This document shows positions 8,894-17,661 of a stretch of DNA of 64,000 bases, piece by piece. The stretch spans positions 1 to 64,000 of the forward strand of contig MEDZ01000027.1 in the NCBI GenBank assembly GCA_001724275.1, given 5' to 3'. Position 1 is the stretch's first letter. Each line of letters starts with the position of its first letter. The notes under the pieces are model-generated. The model saw nothing but the letters and a program-made list of their open reading frames with translations, was not told where the DNA came from and searched no databases. Made by a program: the position numbers and the translations under genes. The DNA is from Gemmatimonadetes bacterium SCN 70-22 (GTDB taxonomy: Bacteria; Gemmatimonadota; Gemmatimonadetes; Gemmatimonadales; Gemmatimonadaceae).

Positions 8894-10927
8894 TTACTTG
8901 CTGCTCCCATCGGGCGGGCGGACTGCGTCGCCCTCGTCGATGATGTGCGGCGTGATGAGGATGAGCAGGTCCTTCTTCTCCTCGCGGGTGTCGGTCTGCG
9001 AGAAGAGGCGGCCGATCAGCGGGAGCTCGGAGAGTATCGGGATCCCGGAGCGGTTCTTGGTGACCTGCGTCTGGGTAAGGCCGCCGATGACCGCCGTCTC
9101 GCCGTTGTTCACGAGGAGCTGCGTCTTGGCGTTGCGCTTGTCGATGATGAAGCCCAGGTCGCCGCCGACGATGCGGAGCTCCGACTGCTCGGCCTCCATC
9201 GTCATGCGGATCTGGCGATTGTTGGTGATGTGCGGGGTGACGGTCAGGATGATACCGGTCTCGCGGAACTGCACGTTGGCGCGGACCGGGGCACCGATCT
9301 GCGACACGCTTCCGGCGTCGATGACGCGGACCGGGGTTTCCTGGCCGACGAGGATGCGCGCCTGGCGGTTGTCGAGCGTGACGATGCTCGGCTCGGCCTG
9401 GATGTCGGAGAGCTGCGTCTCGCGGAGCGCGTCGAGGAACGACGTGAGCGAGTACTTGCCTAACGCGGTGGAGAAGATGAGGTTGAGCGCCGAGCCCTGC
9501 TTGTACTTGCGCTGGGCGTTGGAGACGCCGGCCAGGGCGTCACCGCCCAGCTCCACGCGCGAGTCGAACGTCCCCGGGCTGCTCTGCCCCTCGGGGATAC
9601 GGGGGAGGAGCGTGTTGAAGAAGGTGCCGTTCGAGCCCAGGTCGTAGGAGAGCCCCAGCTGCTCGATCTCGGTGCGCGAGACGGAGATGATCTTCGCCTT
9701 GAGGGCGACCTGCGGCGTGCGGACGTCGAGCCCCTTCACGTACTGCAGGAGGTCGGGGAGGCGCGACGTGACTTCGGTGACGATGAGCGAGTTGGTCCCG
9801 CTGTCGGCGGCGATCGAGCCGCGGACGATGCACCCCGGGGCCACGGCCGGCGCCCCGCCGCCCTGCGACGGCGGCGGCGCCGAGGCGCCGATCGGGCACT
9901 CCTTGTGGAGGAGCCCCTGCACCGTCGGCACCAGCGAGCTGGCGGCCACGTAGTTGATGTTCACCATCTGCGTGGTGACCGGCTCGCTGGCCTGCTTCTC
10001 GAGGATGTTCTTGTAGCTGTCGACCGTGATGATCCCCGAATCCTCCTGGCTGGCGGCCAGCCCCTGCGCGTCGAGGATCGCCTTGAGGGCGACGTCCCAC
10101 GGCTGGTCCTTGATCTCGGCGGTGATGAGCCCGGCGACGTCCTTGCCGACCACGATGGTGCGGCCGGAGAAGGTGGCGAAGCCCGCGATCACGTCACGGA
10201 TGTCGGCCTCGGACCAGGTCACGGTGATGCGCGGCTGCTGCGACTGCTGGCGCTGCTGGGCGGCGACGGCGTCGGGGGTGGCGCGCACGTCGGCCGGCTC
10301 GTCGGCCGCGGCCAGGCGCCGGACGGGGGCGGTGGCGCGCGCGATGACGGCGTCGACCGTCGCCGCCGAATCCTCGGCCGGCTTCTCGGGGAGCGGCGCG
10401 GGGGCGGCGACCGCCCCGTTGGAGACTTCGGTGGTCACCTCGCGAGGGGCAACCGCCTCGGCGAGCATGGCGCCCGACGAGTGCCAGGCGGCGAACGAGG
10501 CGTCTCCCTTGATGGCGACGCGGATCTCGCCCTCGCCGCGCGTCACCTTGTAGGCGCGCGGCCCGTCGACATCGAGCACGATGCGCACGACGTCGGCGCG
10601 GTACTGCGAGGTGCGGATGTTGGTGATGCCACCGCGACGGACGCGGTCATAGGCGTCGCCCAGCGCGCCGAGACGGGCGCCGGCGAGGTCGATGACGATG
10701 CGGTGCGGCGAGGGGACGGTGAAGTCCTGGACCGCCACCTGTCCCGAGACCGCGATGACGACTTCGGCCTGCCCCTGTCCGGGGACGAGCGCGAGCGCCG
10801 TCACCGCGCTCGCGGCGTTGGTCGGCGCGAGCGCGACCGGAGACCCGATGTGCGCGGCGCGCGCGGTCGACGCGCCGACGATCAGCGCGACGGCCGGCAG
10901 TGCGGCCAGCGTCCAGACTCGCCTCAT
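8894..10927 (-). CDS. pilQ: PilQ, type IV pilus secretin
   Basis: Outer-membrane channel through which the pilus is extruded. 677 residues with a signal peptide (cleavage near STARA). An AMIN domain occupies about 45-130 (PSPHRIVIDLAGARL), an STN/N0 domain about 230-305 (WSEADIRDVIAGFATFSGRTI), then an N1 module and the secretin barrel, ending in the conserved GGLTQTQVTKNRSGIPILSE and LLILITPHII. Between these modules is a Pro/Ala-rich linker. It overlaps pilP by 4 nt (ATGA). A CGTTAGGC octamer encodes the TALGKY segment. Confidence 0.95.
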   Translation of the reverse strand: MRRVWTLAALPAVALIVGASTARAAHIGSPVALAPTNAASAVTALALVPGQGQAEVVIAVSGQVAVQDFTVPSPHRIVIDLAGARLGALGDAYDRVRRGGITNIRTSQYRADVVRIVLDVDGPRAYKVTRGEGEIRVAIKGDASFAAWHSSGAMLAEAVAPREVTTEVSNGAVAAPAPLPEKPAEDSAATVDAVIARATAPVRRLAAADEPADVRATPDAVAAQQRQQSQQPRITVTWSEADIRDVIAGFATFSGRTIVVGKDVAGLITAEIKDQPWDVALKAILDAQGLAASQEDSGIITVDSYKNILEKQASEPVTTQMVNINYVAASSLVPTVQGLLHKECPIGASAPPPSQGGGAPAVAPGCIVRGSIAADSGTNSLIVTEVTSRLPDLLQYVKGLDVRTPQVALKAKIISVSRTEIEQLGLSYDLGSNGTFFNTLLPRIPEGQSSPGTFDSRVELGGDALAGVSNAQRKYKQGSALNLIFSTALGKYSLTSFLDALRETQLSDIQAEPSIVTLDNRQARILVGQETPVRVIDAGSVSQIGAPVRANVQFRETGIILTVTPHITNNRQIRMTMEAEQSELRIVGGDLGFIIDKRNAKTQLLVNNGETAVIGGLTQTQVTKNRSGIPILSELPLIGRLFSQTDTREEKKDLLILITPHIIDEGDAVRPPDGSSK

Positions 10928-11544
10928 TGCTTCCTCTCTTTGTTGGAATCCAGGAGCGGCAGCGTTTCCTGCCGGCTGTAGCCGAACTCTTCGATCGTGA
11001 ACACCACCGCGCGCGGCGTGATGGCCGCCACGCGCATCCGGCCCAACGACTGGCCGACCTTCACCCGGTACTGGTCCTTCGTGTTGAGGTCACGCAGCAC
11101 CGCCACCGAGCCCCGGCCGTTGGTCCCGTAGGTCACGCCCGACAGGCGCAAGTCGGAGATGAGCGGGCGCAGCTCGCCGGTGGTCATCAGCGACACGAAC
11201 GGGTCGCGCCGCCCGCTGCGCGCGTAGTCGAACGTCTCGCGCTCGAGCGAGACGCCGCGCGCCCTGGCCGACGAGGCGTTGGAGACCGCCGCCGAGCCCG
11301 AGGCGCTGTCGGTGGCCGTGGCGCGCGTGGCCGCCTGGGCGCGCGTGGACGCCTGGGGGCGCGGCGCGCGCGCCTGCTGGGCGGGCGCGTCGGCCGGGAG
11401 CGTGCTGTTGGCCTCGACGGCCCGGTTGGTGGCGGCGACCGCGCGGGCCGCCGCCTGCTTCGGCTTCATGATGTTGGGCGCCGACTGCGCCGCCGCGGGG
11501 GCGGCTGCCAGCAACAAGCCCATCGCGAGGAGCGCGCGGGTCAT
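10924..11544 (-). CDS. pilP: PilP-like pilus assembly lipoprotein/periplasmic protein
   Basis: 206 residues with a signal peptide ending near AAAQS; no lipobox Cys is seen, unlike many PilP proteins. Residues of about 25-95 are Ala/Arg/Thr low-complexity linker. The C-terminal domain begins with the PilP hallmark SGRRDPFVSL and goes on with LRLSGVTYG and a beta-rich segment. PilP links the inner-membrane PilN/O pair to PilQ. It sits between pilO and pilQ with 4-nt overlaps on both sides, the standard order. Confidence 0.85.
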   Translation of the reverse strand: MTRALLAMGLLLAAAPAAAQSAPNIMKPKQAAARAVAATNRAVEANSTLPADAPAQQARAPRPQASTRAQAATRATATDSASGSAAVSNASSARARGVSLERETFDYARSGRRDPFVSLMTTGELRPLISDLRLSGVTYGTNGRGSVAVLRDLNTKDQYRVKVGQSLGRMRVAAITPRAVVFTIEEFGYSRQETLPLLDSNKERKQ

Positions 11545-12152
11545 GACTTCCCTCCCTTGTCAGCGGCCGACGTCCGGGCCACGTAGGTCTGGATCTCGAA
11601 CTTCGTGTCGAGGGCCGCGGTGTCGTCCGGGCGGCGCTTCGACAGGACGTTCGGGTTGGTCGCCGTCACCAGGGTCAGGTTGACGGGGGCGATGATGCGG
11701 GTCAGCGACCCGACGTTCGTGAGGAACTGCGCCACCGCGTGGTAGCCGCCGTTCACCGCGAGCTTGTAGCGATAGGTGTCGAACTGGTCACCCTCCACCA
11801 CCGGCTCGGGCTCGACCGTGGCGATGTCGAGCCCCGCGCGGCGGGCCGCCGTCGACACCTGCTCCAGCAGCGCCGGGACCTCGTTGCCGGTGGGGACCAG
11901 CTGGCGCATGACCTCGAGGTCGCGCGCGCTGCGCTCGGCGTCGGCCTTGAGCTCCTCGACGTTCCCCTTGGCGAGCTCGGTCCGCGCGCGCTGGTTGCGC
12001 GACTCCAGCGTGTCCACCCGCTGGGCGAGGACGGCGATCTCCTCTCCCTTCGGCGTGTAGACGTAGTTCCAGTAGAGACCCGCAAGGGCGAAGGCCACGA
12101 TGCTCACCAGGAGCATGGCCTGTTCGCGCTGTGACTTCGGGGGAAAGGCCAT
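11541..12152 (-). CDS. pilO: PilO, inner-membrane pilus alignment protein
   Basis: 203 residues. One N-terminal membrane helix (residues 15-32), then a coiled-coil stretch with TLESRNQRARTELAKGNVEEL, then a ferredoxin-like periplasmic domain (GNEVPALLEQVSTAARRAGLDI and the YRYKLAVNGGYHAVAQFLTNV segment typical of PilO). It pairs with PilN. It starts 2 nt after pilN ends and overlaps pilP by 4 nt. Confidence 0.9.
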   Translation of the reverse strand: MAFPPKSQREQAMLLVSIVAFALAGLYWNYVYTPKGEEIAVLAQRVDTLESRNQRARTELAKGNVEELKADAERSARDLEVMRQLVPTGNEVPALLEQVSTAARRAGLDIATVEPEPVVEGDQFDTYRYKLAVNGGYHAVAQFLTNVGSLTRIIAPVNLTLVTATNPNVLSKRRPDDTAALDTKFEIQTYVARTSAADKGGKS

Positions 12153-12154
12153 GA

Positions 12155-12895
12155 CTACCTCACCGACAGGGAAACGGGAGCCAAAGTCAGCACCTCCTTG
12201 GCGGGGCGCTCGTATTCGGCGTCGAGCTGGAACTCGGTGACCTCCTTGCCATCGACCATGACCACGTCCGAGCGCGCGAGCTGCACGTTCTGGACGAAGG
12301 GCGAGGTCTCCAGGAGCTTCATGAAGCGGGTGAGCGCCTGGATGTCGACGGTGTGGCCGACCACGCGGAAGCGCAGCGGCTCCTCACTGGGCTGCGGGTC
12401 CCTGCTCCCGGCCGTGGAATCCTTGGCCGCCTTGTCGTTCCCCGCCTTGGCGGCGGGCGACGGCGGCGGGACCGGGGCGGCGGTCTGGGCGATGGACTTG
12501 AGCCAGGTGTAGGGCGGAAGGGCGCGCGACACCTCGTCGAGGATGTGCGGCCAGACGAAGCGGTCGTTGTCGATCGACTTGATGATCGCGAGTTGGCGGG
12601 CCACGGAGTCGCGCTTCGCCTCGAACTTGCGCCGCTCGGCGAGGACGACCGCGAAGCGCGCCGAGTCGCTGACCGCGACCTCTTCGCGCGCCGCGAGCTC
12701 GCCGAGGGCCGAGCCCTGGGTGAGGTGCATGCCGCCGATCACCGCCGCCGCGACCAGGACGCTCGCGATGGCGGAAAGCATGTACGGGTCGCGCACGCGC
12801 GCGGACGCCTGGGAGGCGACCGACTTGAGCGAGAGGCCCGCGCCGCGCCCCTTGGACTTCTTGTCGGCGCCTGGGAGGAGATTGATTTCGATCAT
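12155..12895 (-). CDS. pilN: PilN, inner-membrane pilus alignment protein
   Basis: 246 residues. It begins with MIEINLLPG, the PilN motif that binds the groove of PilM. A membrane helix lies at about 40-60, followed by a coiled coil and a ferredoxin-like periplasmic domain. An Ala/Pro/Lys/Asp-rich insert (about residues 140-175) interrupts that domain. It lies 24 nt downstream of pilM. Confidence 0.9.
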   Translation of the reverse strand: MIEINLLPGADKKSKGRGAGLSLKSVASQASARVRDPYMLSAIASVLVAAAVIGGMHLTQGSALGELAAREEVAVSDSARFAVVLAERRKFEAKRDSVARQLAIIKSIDNDRFVWPHILDEVSRALPPYTWLKSIAQTAAPVPPPSPAAKAGNDKAAKDSTAGSRDPQPSEEPLRFRVVGHTVDIQALTRFMKLLETSPFVQNVQLARSDVVMVDGKEVTEFQLDAEYERPAKEVLTLAPVSLSVR

Positions 12896-12919
12896 CGTGG
12901 GGGATCTGCTCGGGAGCGC

Positions 12920-13963
12920 TCAGGCCGCCTTGCGGAGGGCAAGGCCGATGGGGAGCATGAGGAGCGGGGCGACTTCGTCGGTGACCAGGTGGTCCAGCGC
13001 GCCTTCGCGCACGCGCAGGTTGGCGAGCGGGTTGGCCTGCTCCACGCGGATGCGGAGCCGGTTGCCTAACGCGTCGGCGAGCCCCGGGACGCGAGCGCCG
13101 CCGCCGCAGAGGTAGACGGCGCGCAGCTGCCCGCCCGAGCGCGACGACGACGCCAGGAAGGCGGCGGCGCGCTCGACCCCCATGGCGATCTCCTCGCCGC
13201 GGCTGGCGATGACCGCGTCGAGGTGCGCCGAGCGGTCGTAGCCCTGCAGGAGCGACTCCGCCTCGTCGGCGCCAAGGCCGCGCTCGCGCTGCAGGTCCTC
13301 GCGGAAGCGGCGGGTCCCGACGGTGATGTCGCGCGTCAGGATCGGGACGCCGTCGTCGAGGATGTTGATGTTGGTCACCTCGTGGCCGATGTTGATCAGC
13401 CCCACCAGCCCGCGCATCGCGTCCGGGTGGTTGACCTCGAAGGCGTTGTGCAGGGCGAAGGCGTCGACGTCGACGATGGCGGTGTCCAGCCCGGCGTCGG
13501 CCAGGAGGCGCAGCTTGCTCTCGATGAGGTCGCGCTTGGCGGCCACGAGGAGGACGCTCATCTCCATCCCTTCGGCGTCGGGATCCAGGATCTGGAAGTC
13601 GAGCTCCACCGACTCCATGTCGAAGGGGACGTGCTGCTCGGCCTCCCATCGCATGAGTTCGCGCGCCTGCTGCTCCTTGACGCGCTCGATCTGGATCTTC
13701 TTGATGATGACGTCGCGCCCGCCCACGGCGGTGACGACGTCCCTCGTCTTGAGGCCGGCCTCTTCGACGGCGCTGCGGATCGCATCGGTGACGATGCCCG
13801 GATCCATGATCTCGCCTTCGACGATGGCGTCGGCGAGGAGCGGCATGATGACGACCTTGGCAAGCTCCGGCTCGCCGCGGCCGTGGTCGATGACCGCGAC
13901 CTTGATGAGCCCCGAGCCGATGTCGAGGCCGATCGTCGTCTTCTTGCGACCGAAGAGCGCCAT
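12920..13963 (-). CDS. pilM: PilM, actin-like pilus ATPase scaffold
   Basis: Cytoplasmic actin-fold protein that binds PilN. I chose the ATG at 13963 (MALFGRKKTTIGLDIG), giving 347 residues, the family length; the frame is open another 130 codons upstream but is not PilM-like. Visible marks are the phosphate-1 motif IGLDIGSGLIKVAV, RWEAEQHVPFDMESVELDFQIL typical of PilM, and the C-terminal VYLCGGGARVPGLADAL adenosine motif. First gene of the pilMNOPQ-lipoprotein operon. A CGTTAGGC octamer encodes Leu-Gly in DALGNR. Confidence 0.95.
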   Translation of the reverse strand: MALFGRKKTTIGLDIGSGLIKVAVIDHGRGEPELAKVVIMPLLADAIVEGEIMDPGIVTDAIRSAVEEAGLKTRDVVTAVGGRDVIIKKIQIERVKEQQARELMRWEAEQHVPFDMESVELDFQILDPDAEGMEMSVLLVAAKRDLIESKLRLLADAGLDTAIVDVDAFALHNAFEVNHPDAMRGLVGLINIGHEVTNINILDDGVPILTRDITVGTRRFREDLQRERGLGADEAESLLQGYDRSAHLDAVIASRGEEIAMGVERAAAFLASSSRSGGQLRAVYLCGGGARVPGLADALGNRLRIRVEQANPLANLRVREGALDHLVTDEVAPLLMLPIGLALRKAA

Positions 13964-14086
13964 AACGATGTGAGGGTGCGGAGGAGGAACGACTGGGCAC
14001 GCGCGGCGCGCGCGCCGACCTGCGGGACACTTTGACCGAGGGATCGGTCGATTCTGCCAATGACACGACCGCCCATGGCGCGGGGT

Positions 14087-14109
14087 AACAGCAGAATGCG
14101 CTTGCTGTT
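14087..14109. promoter_or_regulatory. Inverted repeat upstream of pilM
   Basis: AACAGCA and TGCTGTT form a 7-bp perfect inverted repeat with a 9-nt spacer, about 125 nt upstream of pilM, followed on the plus strand by TTTTT. No plus-strand gene precedes it, so a terminator role is doubtful; an operator or small-RNA end is possible. The rest of 13964-14192 shows no gene. Confidence 0.35.
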
Positions 14110-14192
14110 GCGTTTTTCCTCCGTAGTGCGTCAGATCACCAGCGGGCGGTGACAGGCGGTCCCGGAGGAGCGGGAGTTCGGCCGTCCCGCGG

Positions 14193-15443
14193 TCAGCGCA
14201 GCGGGTGCCACGCGCGCTGGGTGACCGGGACGAGGCGCGCCGACCACTCGAGGGCGAGGGCGGCCGCGCACGACGAGCGCTGGACGAGGGTGCTGCCGTC
14301 GAGGCGCGAGTAGTCGCCAGCTGCAACCCGCGCGTCGGCCGCCAGGACGGCGCCAAGGAGCGTCCCCCCGGCGCCCGTGCTCACGACGTCGTCGAGGGCG
14401 ATGACGACCCCCGAGAAGCGCGCCCCGGCCTCCAGCACCAGGTCGCCGTCGACGAGGAGCACGCCCTGCCCCGCCCCGCCTTGCAGCCGCAGGTCGCCGG
14501 TGGCCCAGATGAGCGGCGCGTAGGTCGCGCACGCCCCACTCCCCGAGGGATCGCCCCAGTTGTCGGCGCGCAGCCGGTCGCAGCGCCCGCCCGACACGGC
14601 GGGGGCCGGCGTCACCACGCTCCCGGGGGGGAGGACGATGGCGGCGTGCCGCGTGAGCGTGGCCCAGTGCTCGGGGCCAAACGCGCGAAAGCGTGCGGGG
14701 AGCGCGGCCGACGAGTCGGTGAGGAGCGGGGGGGCTCCCGTGATGCGCCCGCTCACGCTCCCCCCCCCGCACGTCCCGTCGCACAGCCGGGTGGTGTCGG
14801 GCATGGCGATGGCGGCGGCCGGAGCCGGGGCCGCACTCGGGCAGTGCGCCGCCAGCGCCGAGGGCAGGGTGTCGCTCCCCATCACCCGCGCGCTCCCGGC
14901 GACGGCGACGCTGTCGCGCACCACGAGGGCGGCGTTGGCCGGGATGTCGGGGATGGCGAGGCGCAGGGCCACCGCCACGGAGCGCCGCGCCAGGGTGCGG
15001 GCCAGGGAGTCGCCGGCGCGGCCGGCGCTGGTGACCCACCAGGTGGTGCGCGAGGCGCGGACGGCCCGCGCGACGGCGGTCCCGCCCGCCAGCTGCATGG
15101 TGTCGGGGCCCAGCACCGCCCCCACGGGGAGGGCCTCGTGCGGGACGAGGGGCCAGCGGCGCAGGAGGTCGTAGGCGCCGGCGTCGGCCGCGTTCCCGGC
15201 CTGGCGCGCGACGCGCTCGTCGCGCGAACGCTGGAAGTCGCCCCGCCCGAGGTGCATGGCCCCCGCCGCGAGGACGGCGAGGAGGATGATGGCGACGAGC
15301 GCCGAGAGGAGCGCGACGCCTCCCGGGGGCGCAGGCGCGAGGCCACGGTGACGCGTGCCCGCGGTGCGACGGCGACCCGGGAAGACCATGCCCGGGCGGC
15401 GCGCCGCCGCGCTCCCAGCTGCAACATGCGCCGGGCAGATCAT
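14193..15443 (-). CDS. PilX/GspK-like pilus assembly protein
   Basis: 416 residues from the ATG at 15443, which overlaps the stop of the previous gene as ATGA. A single membrane segment (GGVALLSALVAIILLAVLAAG) lies at about 40-60, followed by QRSRDERVARQAGNAADAGA, the segment expected of PilX-type proteins. The rest is Ala/Gly-rich extracytoplasmic sequence with several cysteines and beta-rich repeats (RLQGGAGQGVLLVDGDLVLEAG) like a surface-exposed fold. It is the last gene of the minor-pilin operon. No known domain was recognised beyond the N-terminus, so PilX is a positional and N-terminal assignment. Confidence 0.6.
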   Translation of the reverse strand: MICPAHVAAGSAAARRPGMVFPGRRRTAGTRHRGLAPAPPGGVALLSALVAIILLAVLAAGAMHLGRGDFQRSRDERVARQAGNAADAGAYDLLRRWPLVPHEALPVGAVLGPDTMQLAGGTAVARAVRASRTTWWVTSAGRAGDSLARTLARRSVAVALRLAIPDIPANAALVVRDSVAVAGSARVMGSDTLPSALAAHCPSAAPAPAAAIAMPDTTRLCDGTCGGGSVSGRITGAPPLLTDSSAALPARFRAFGPEHWATLTRHAAIVLPPGSVVTPAPAVSGGRCDRLRADNWGDPSGSGACATYAPLIWATGDLRLQGGAGQGVLLVDGDLVLEAGARFSGVVIALDDVVSTGAGGTLLGAVLAADARVAAGDYSRLDGSTLVQRSSCAAALALEWSARLVPVTQRAWHPLR

Positions 15444-16351
15444 GGCGCGTTCCTCAGGGCGATGTGCCGCGCCAGCGAGTCGCGGTGGTGCCCGGCGGTC
15501 ACGCCATCCATGCGCACGACGCGGCGCGTGGCCCCGCGCAGGGTGAGCGCGACGCCGCGCACGGGGGCGCCGGGGACGGGGGCGATGACGGCGCCCCCCG
15601 AGTCGCGCCAGGCGAGCGAGAAGCCACTTGCCCCCGGCGGTGATGCGTGGGGGAGGAGCGGCCCGGCGACCGGCTGGATCCCCTGCCACGCGCCGCTGGC
15701 CGCGTTCCACTCGCTCCACCCGAGCATCCATTCACCCAGCGAGCGATAGAGGGCGAAGCGTTGCGGGCGCACGACGAGGACCGGCGCTCCCGCCGCAACG
15801 GTTGGGGGGAGGGGGAGCGACAGGGTGAGGCGCCACCCGCTCTTCCCGGCGTCGGCGATGGAGTCGAGGAAGGGGGTGTGCAGGCAGGCGTCGGGGAGCG
15901 CGTGCACGGCGCTCACGGCCGCGTGCCACCAGCGATCGTCGCCCGCGTCGCGCCGACCCCCCTCGTCGAGGACGAGGAGCGAGTCGGAGGGTTGGGGGGA
16001 GCTGTTCCACCAGGTGATGGCGGCGCCCGAGGCGATGGTGGCCGGCGCCAGGTCGAGCGTCCCGGCGCCCACGTTGCAGGCGACGGCGCTCCCCACGCGC
16101 CCCAGGTAGGCCACGGCGGAATCGGTCGCCGACAGGAGGTCACCGTCGGCGGGGGCCACCGCTTGCAGCTCGGTCTCGACGGCGAAGGCGGCGACGGCGA
16201 GCTGGGCGCGCTGGTCGGCGAGCTCTGCGGCCCCGCGCGCGAAGCGCTGGGAGCGATCGACCAGGCGGAAGAGCGCCCCCGCCAGGAGCGAGGTGAGGAC
16301 GATGGCCGCGAGGAGCTCGACGAGCGCGAGGCCCTGCCGCTTCAGCTGCAT
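15440..16351 (-). CDS. PilW-like minor pilin
   Basis: 303 residues from the ATG at 16351 (MQLKRQGLALVELL). The N-terminus is a short type IV prepilin leader: Gly before the cleavage point and Glu at mature position 5, followed by a long hydrophobic helix (AAIVLTSLLAGALFRLV). The remainder is beta-rich with a few cysteines, as in PilW. It overlaps the preceding pilin by 10 nt and the following PilX-like gene by 4 nt, so the three are translationally coupled. Confidence 0.75.
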   Translation of the reverse strand: MQLKRQGLALVELLAAIVLTSLLAGALFRLVDRSQRFARGAAELADQRAQLAVAAFAVETELQAVAPADGDLLSATDSAVAYLGRVGSAVACNVGAGTLDLAPATIASGAAITWWNSSPQPSDSLLVLDEGGRRDAGDDRWWHAAVSAVHALPDACLHTPFLDSIADAGKSGWRLTLSLPLPPTVAAGAPVLVVRPQRFALYRSLGEWMLGWSEWNAASGAWQGIQPVAGPLLPHASPPGASGFSLAWRDSGGAVIAPVPGAPVRGVALTLRGATRRVVRMDGVTAGHHRDSLARHIALRNAP

Positions 16352-16728
16352 GGAATGATGGCCTCCTCGACGAGGGGGGCGTGCACGCGTCCCGAATTGG
16401 GGGTGAGGACGGCATGCAGCTGCCGCGTGGCGCCGGCCACGGTGGTGGTCCACCGCACCGTGCCGGCGGCGGTGGCGGCCGATCCGGCCGCGAGGGAGGA
16501 ACAGGGGGCGCTGCGCAGCGAGTCGACGACGCTGGCGGTGGCGCGCGTGGCGGCGGCGAGGGCGCGGGCGGAGGCGGCGAGCCGCGCGACGAAGGTGGCC
16601 GTGGAGGCGACGCCGAGTGCGGCGACGGCGAGGAGGGCGACCGCCACGACCACCTCGACGAGGGTGAAGCCCGGGCTGGGGGGGCGACGCGGGTGGCGGC
16701 CGCCGGCGGAGCGAGACGATCTCGACAT
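16342..16728 (-). CDS. PilV-like minor pilin
   Basis: 128 residues from the ATG at 16728; an in-frame GTG at 16746 is an alternative and would place the start inside a CGTTAGGC octamer. A basic leader of about 20 residues ends in PSPG, then FTLVEVVVAVALLAVAALG, a canonical class III/type IV prepilin site with Glu5. The globular part is short and Ala/Ser-rich with two cysteines. First gene of a three-gene minor pilin operon. Confidence 0.8.
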   Translation of the reverse strand: MSRSSRSAGGRHPRRPPSPGFTLVEVVVAVALLAVAALGVASTATFVARLAASARALAAATRATASVVDSLRSAPCSSLAAGSAATAAGTVRWTTTVAGATRQLHAVLTPNSGRVHAPLVEEAIIPCS

Positions 16729-16828
16729 GCCAGCGACGTTAGGCACGCCGCGCGCGAAGGCGTCATCGATCGGTTCCGCGTCGTACCGAACGGGTGCGGG
16801 GAGACGGCGCTCGGGGGAGGGGGAAACG

Positions 16829-16866
16829 CACGCGGGGGCGGCGCCGGATGGCGCCGCCCCCGCGTG
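16829..16866 (-). terminator. Very strong hairpin after pilA
   Basis: A 17-bp perfect stem (16829-16845 with 16850-16866) closed by a GGAT loop lies 39 nt after the pilA stop on the minus strand. The following minus-strand sequence (GCGTTTCCCC) has only a short T run. It probably limits read-through from the highly expressed pilin gene into the minor-pilin operon and may also protect the pilA mRNA 3' end. Confidence 0.7.
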
Positions 16867-16904
16867 TCGCAGCCGGGAGGATGTGGCTGCGAGCGATCAG
16901 CCGT

Positions 16905-17321
16905 TTAGTTGCACTTCGGCTCGCCTTCGACCGTGGCCGGCGGAACCGCCGTGACGCCGATGAAGATGGCGCAGGTCTTGGACGTGGCGTTGTGGCCCGC
17001 AGTCGCGCTCCACCCGGTGCCGCCGCTGGCAGTCGCCGTGATCGTCACGCCTGACGACGGAACGAAGCCATAGATACCGCCGGCGGGGGAAACGACACCG
17101 GCCAAGTTCGACGCGGTCCCGGGGATGTAGGCCTGGTTGTCGGCGAAGTAGGACTCCTCGGTGGTGGCCATGTTGCGGAGGTCCGACTTCATCGACGCGA
17201 GGTACGCCTTCTCCTTGGTGTTCGCGAACTTCGGGATCGCGATCGCCGCGAGGATACCGATGATCACGACCACGATGAGGAGCTCGATCAGGGTGAAGCC
17301 CTTGCGCGTCTTGTTCAGCAT
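16905..17321 (-). CDS. pilA: Major type IV pilin
   Basis: 138 residues. MLNKTRKG is the leader, cleaved before FTLIELLIVVVIIGILAAIA, with Glu at mature position 5. The following segment IPKFANTKEKAYLASMKSDL continues the N-terminal helix; the head is small with the C-terminal pair of cysteines (TCAIF and PKCN) that would form the D-loop disulfide. RBS GGAG lies about 10 nt upstream. It is monocistronic by layout: 340 nt of upstream non-coding sequence and a strong hairpin downstream. The adjacent two-component system and glycosyltransferases suggest regulation and glycosylation of this pilin. Confidence 0.95.
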   Translation of the reverse strand: MLNKTRKGFTLIELLIVVVIIGILAAIAIPKFANTKEKAYLASMKSDLRNMATTEESYFADNQAYIPGTASNLAGVVSPAGGIYGFVPSSGVTITATASGGTGWSATAGHNATSKTCAIFIGVTAVPPATVEGEPKCN

Positions 17322-17661
17322 TGTGTCTGTCTCCGGGTTGTCGAACTGGGGAGTGGTGGGTGCGTCGGTTGGATCGAACTGCTCTCGGACACCAGGTAAG
17401 GCAATCGGTGGACCAGCCGCTGTCACTCTGTCGAAAGTTAGTACGCGACAATGAGTTGGATGATTTCCTGGACTGCGAGCAGACCGCGAGCGGAGAAGTG
17501 ATTTGCACGCTGTCTTGCAGTCTGCCACACGCCCAGCATCGGTGTGGCGCCCTGCTTCCACCTTCCTGCCCGACCGTGGCGGCTCCAGGAACAGGCCGTC
17601 CGGCAAGACACCCCCAAGACGCGGCGCCGCGGCAGGACGTAACACGCTGGCGGGCAACGGC
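17322..17661. other. Non-coding region upstream of pilA
   Basis: No convincing gene is seen. It must contain the pilA promoter. I looked for the -24/-12 sigma-54 pattern expected under a PilR-type activator and did not find a good match on the minus strand. Base composition is noticeably more AT-rich around 17430-17520 than in the flanking genes. Confidence 0.5.

Noticed and set aside
14087-14116. Terminator-like hairpin plus TTTTT on the plus strand before pilM
   Set aside because: No plus-strand gene lies upstream, so it is listed as an inverted repeat with unknown role instead of a terminator.
17322-17661. Sigma-54 promoter before pilA
   Set aside because: Expected from the PilR-like regulator, but I could not find a TGGCAC-N5-TTGC match on the minus strand.
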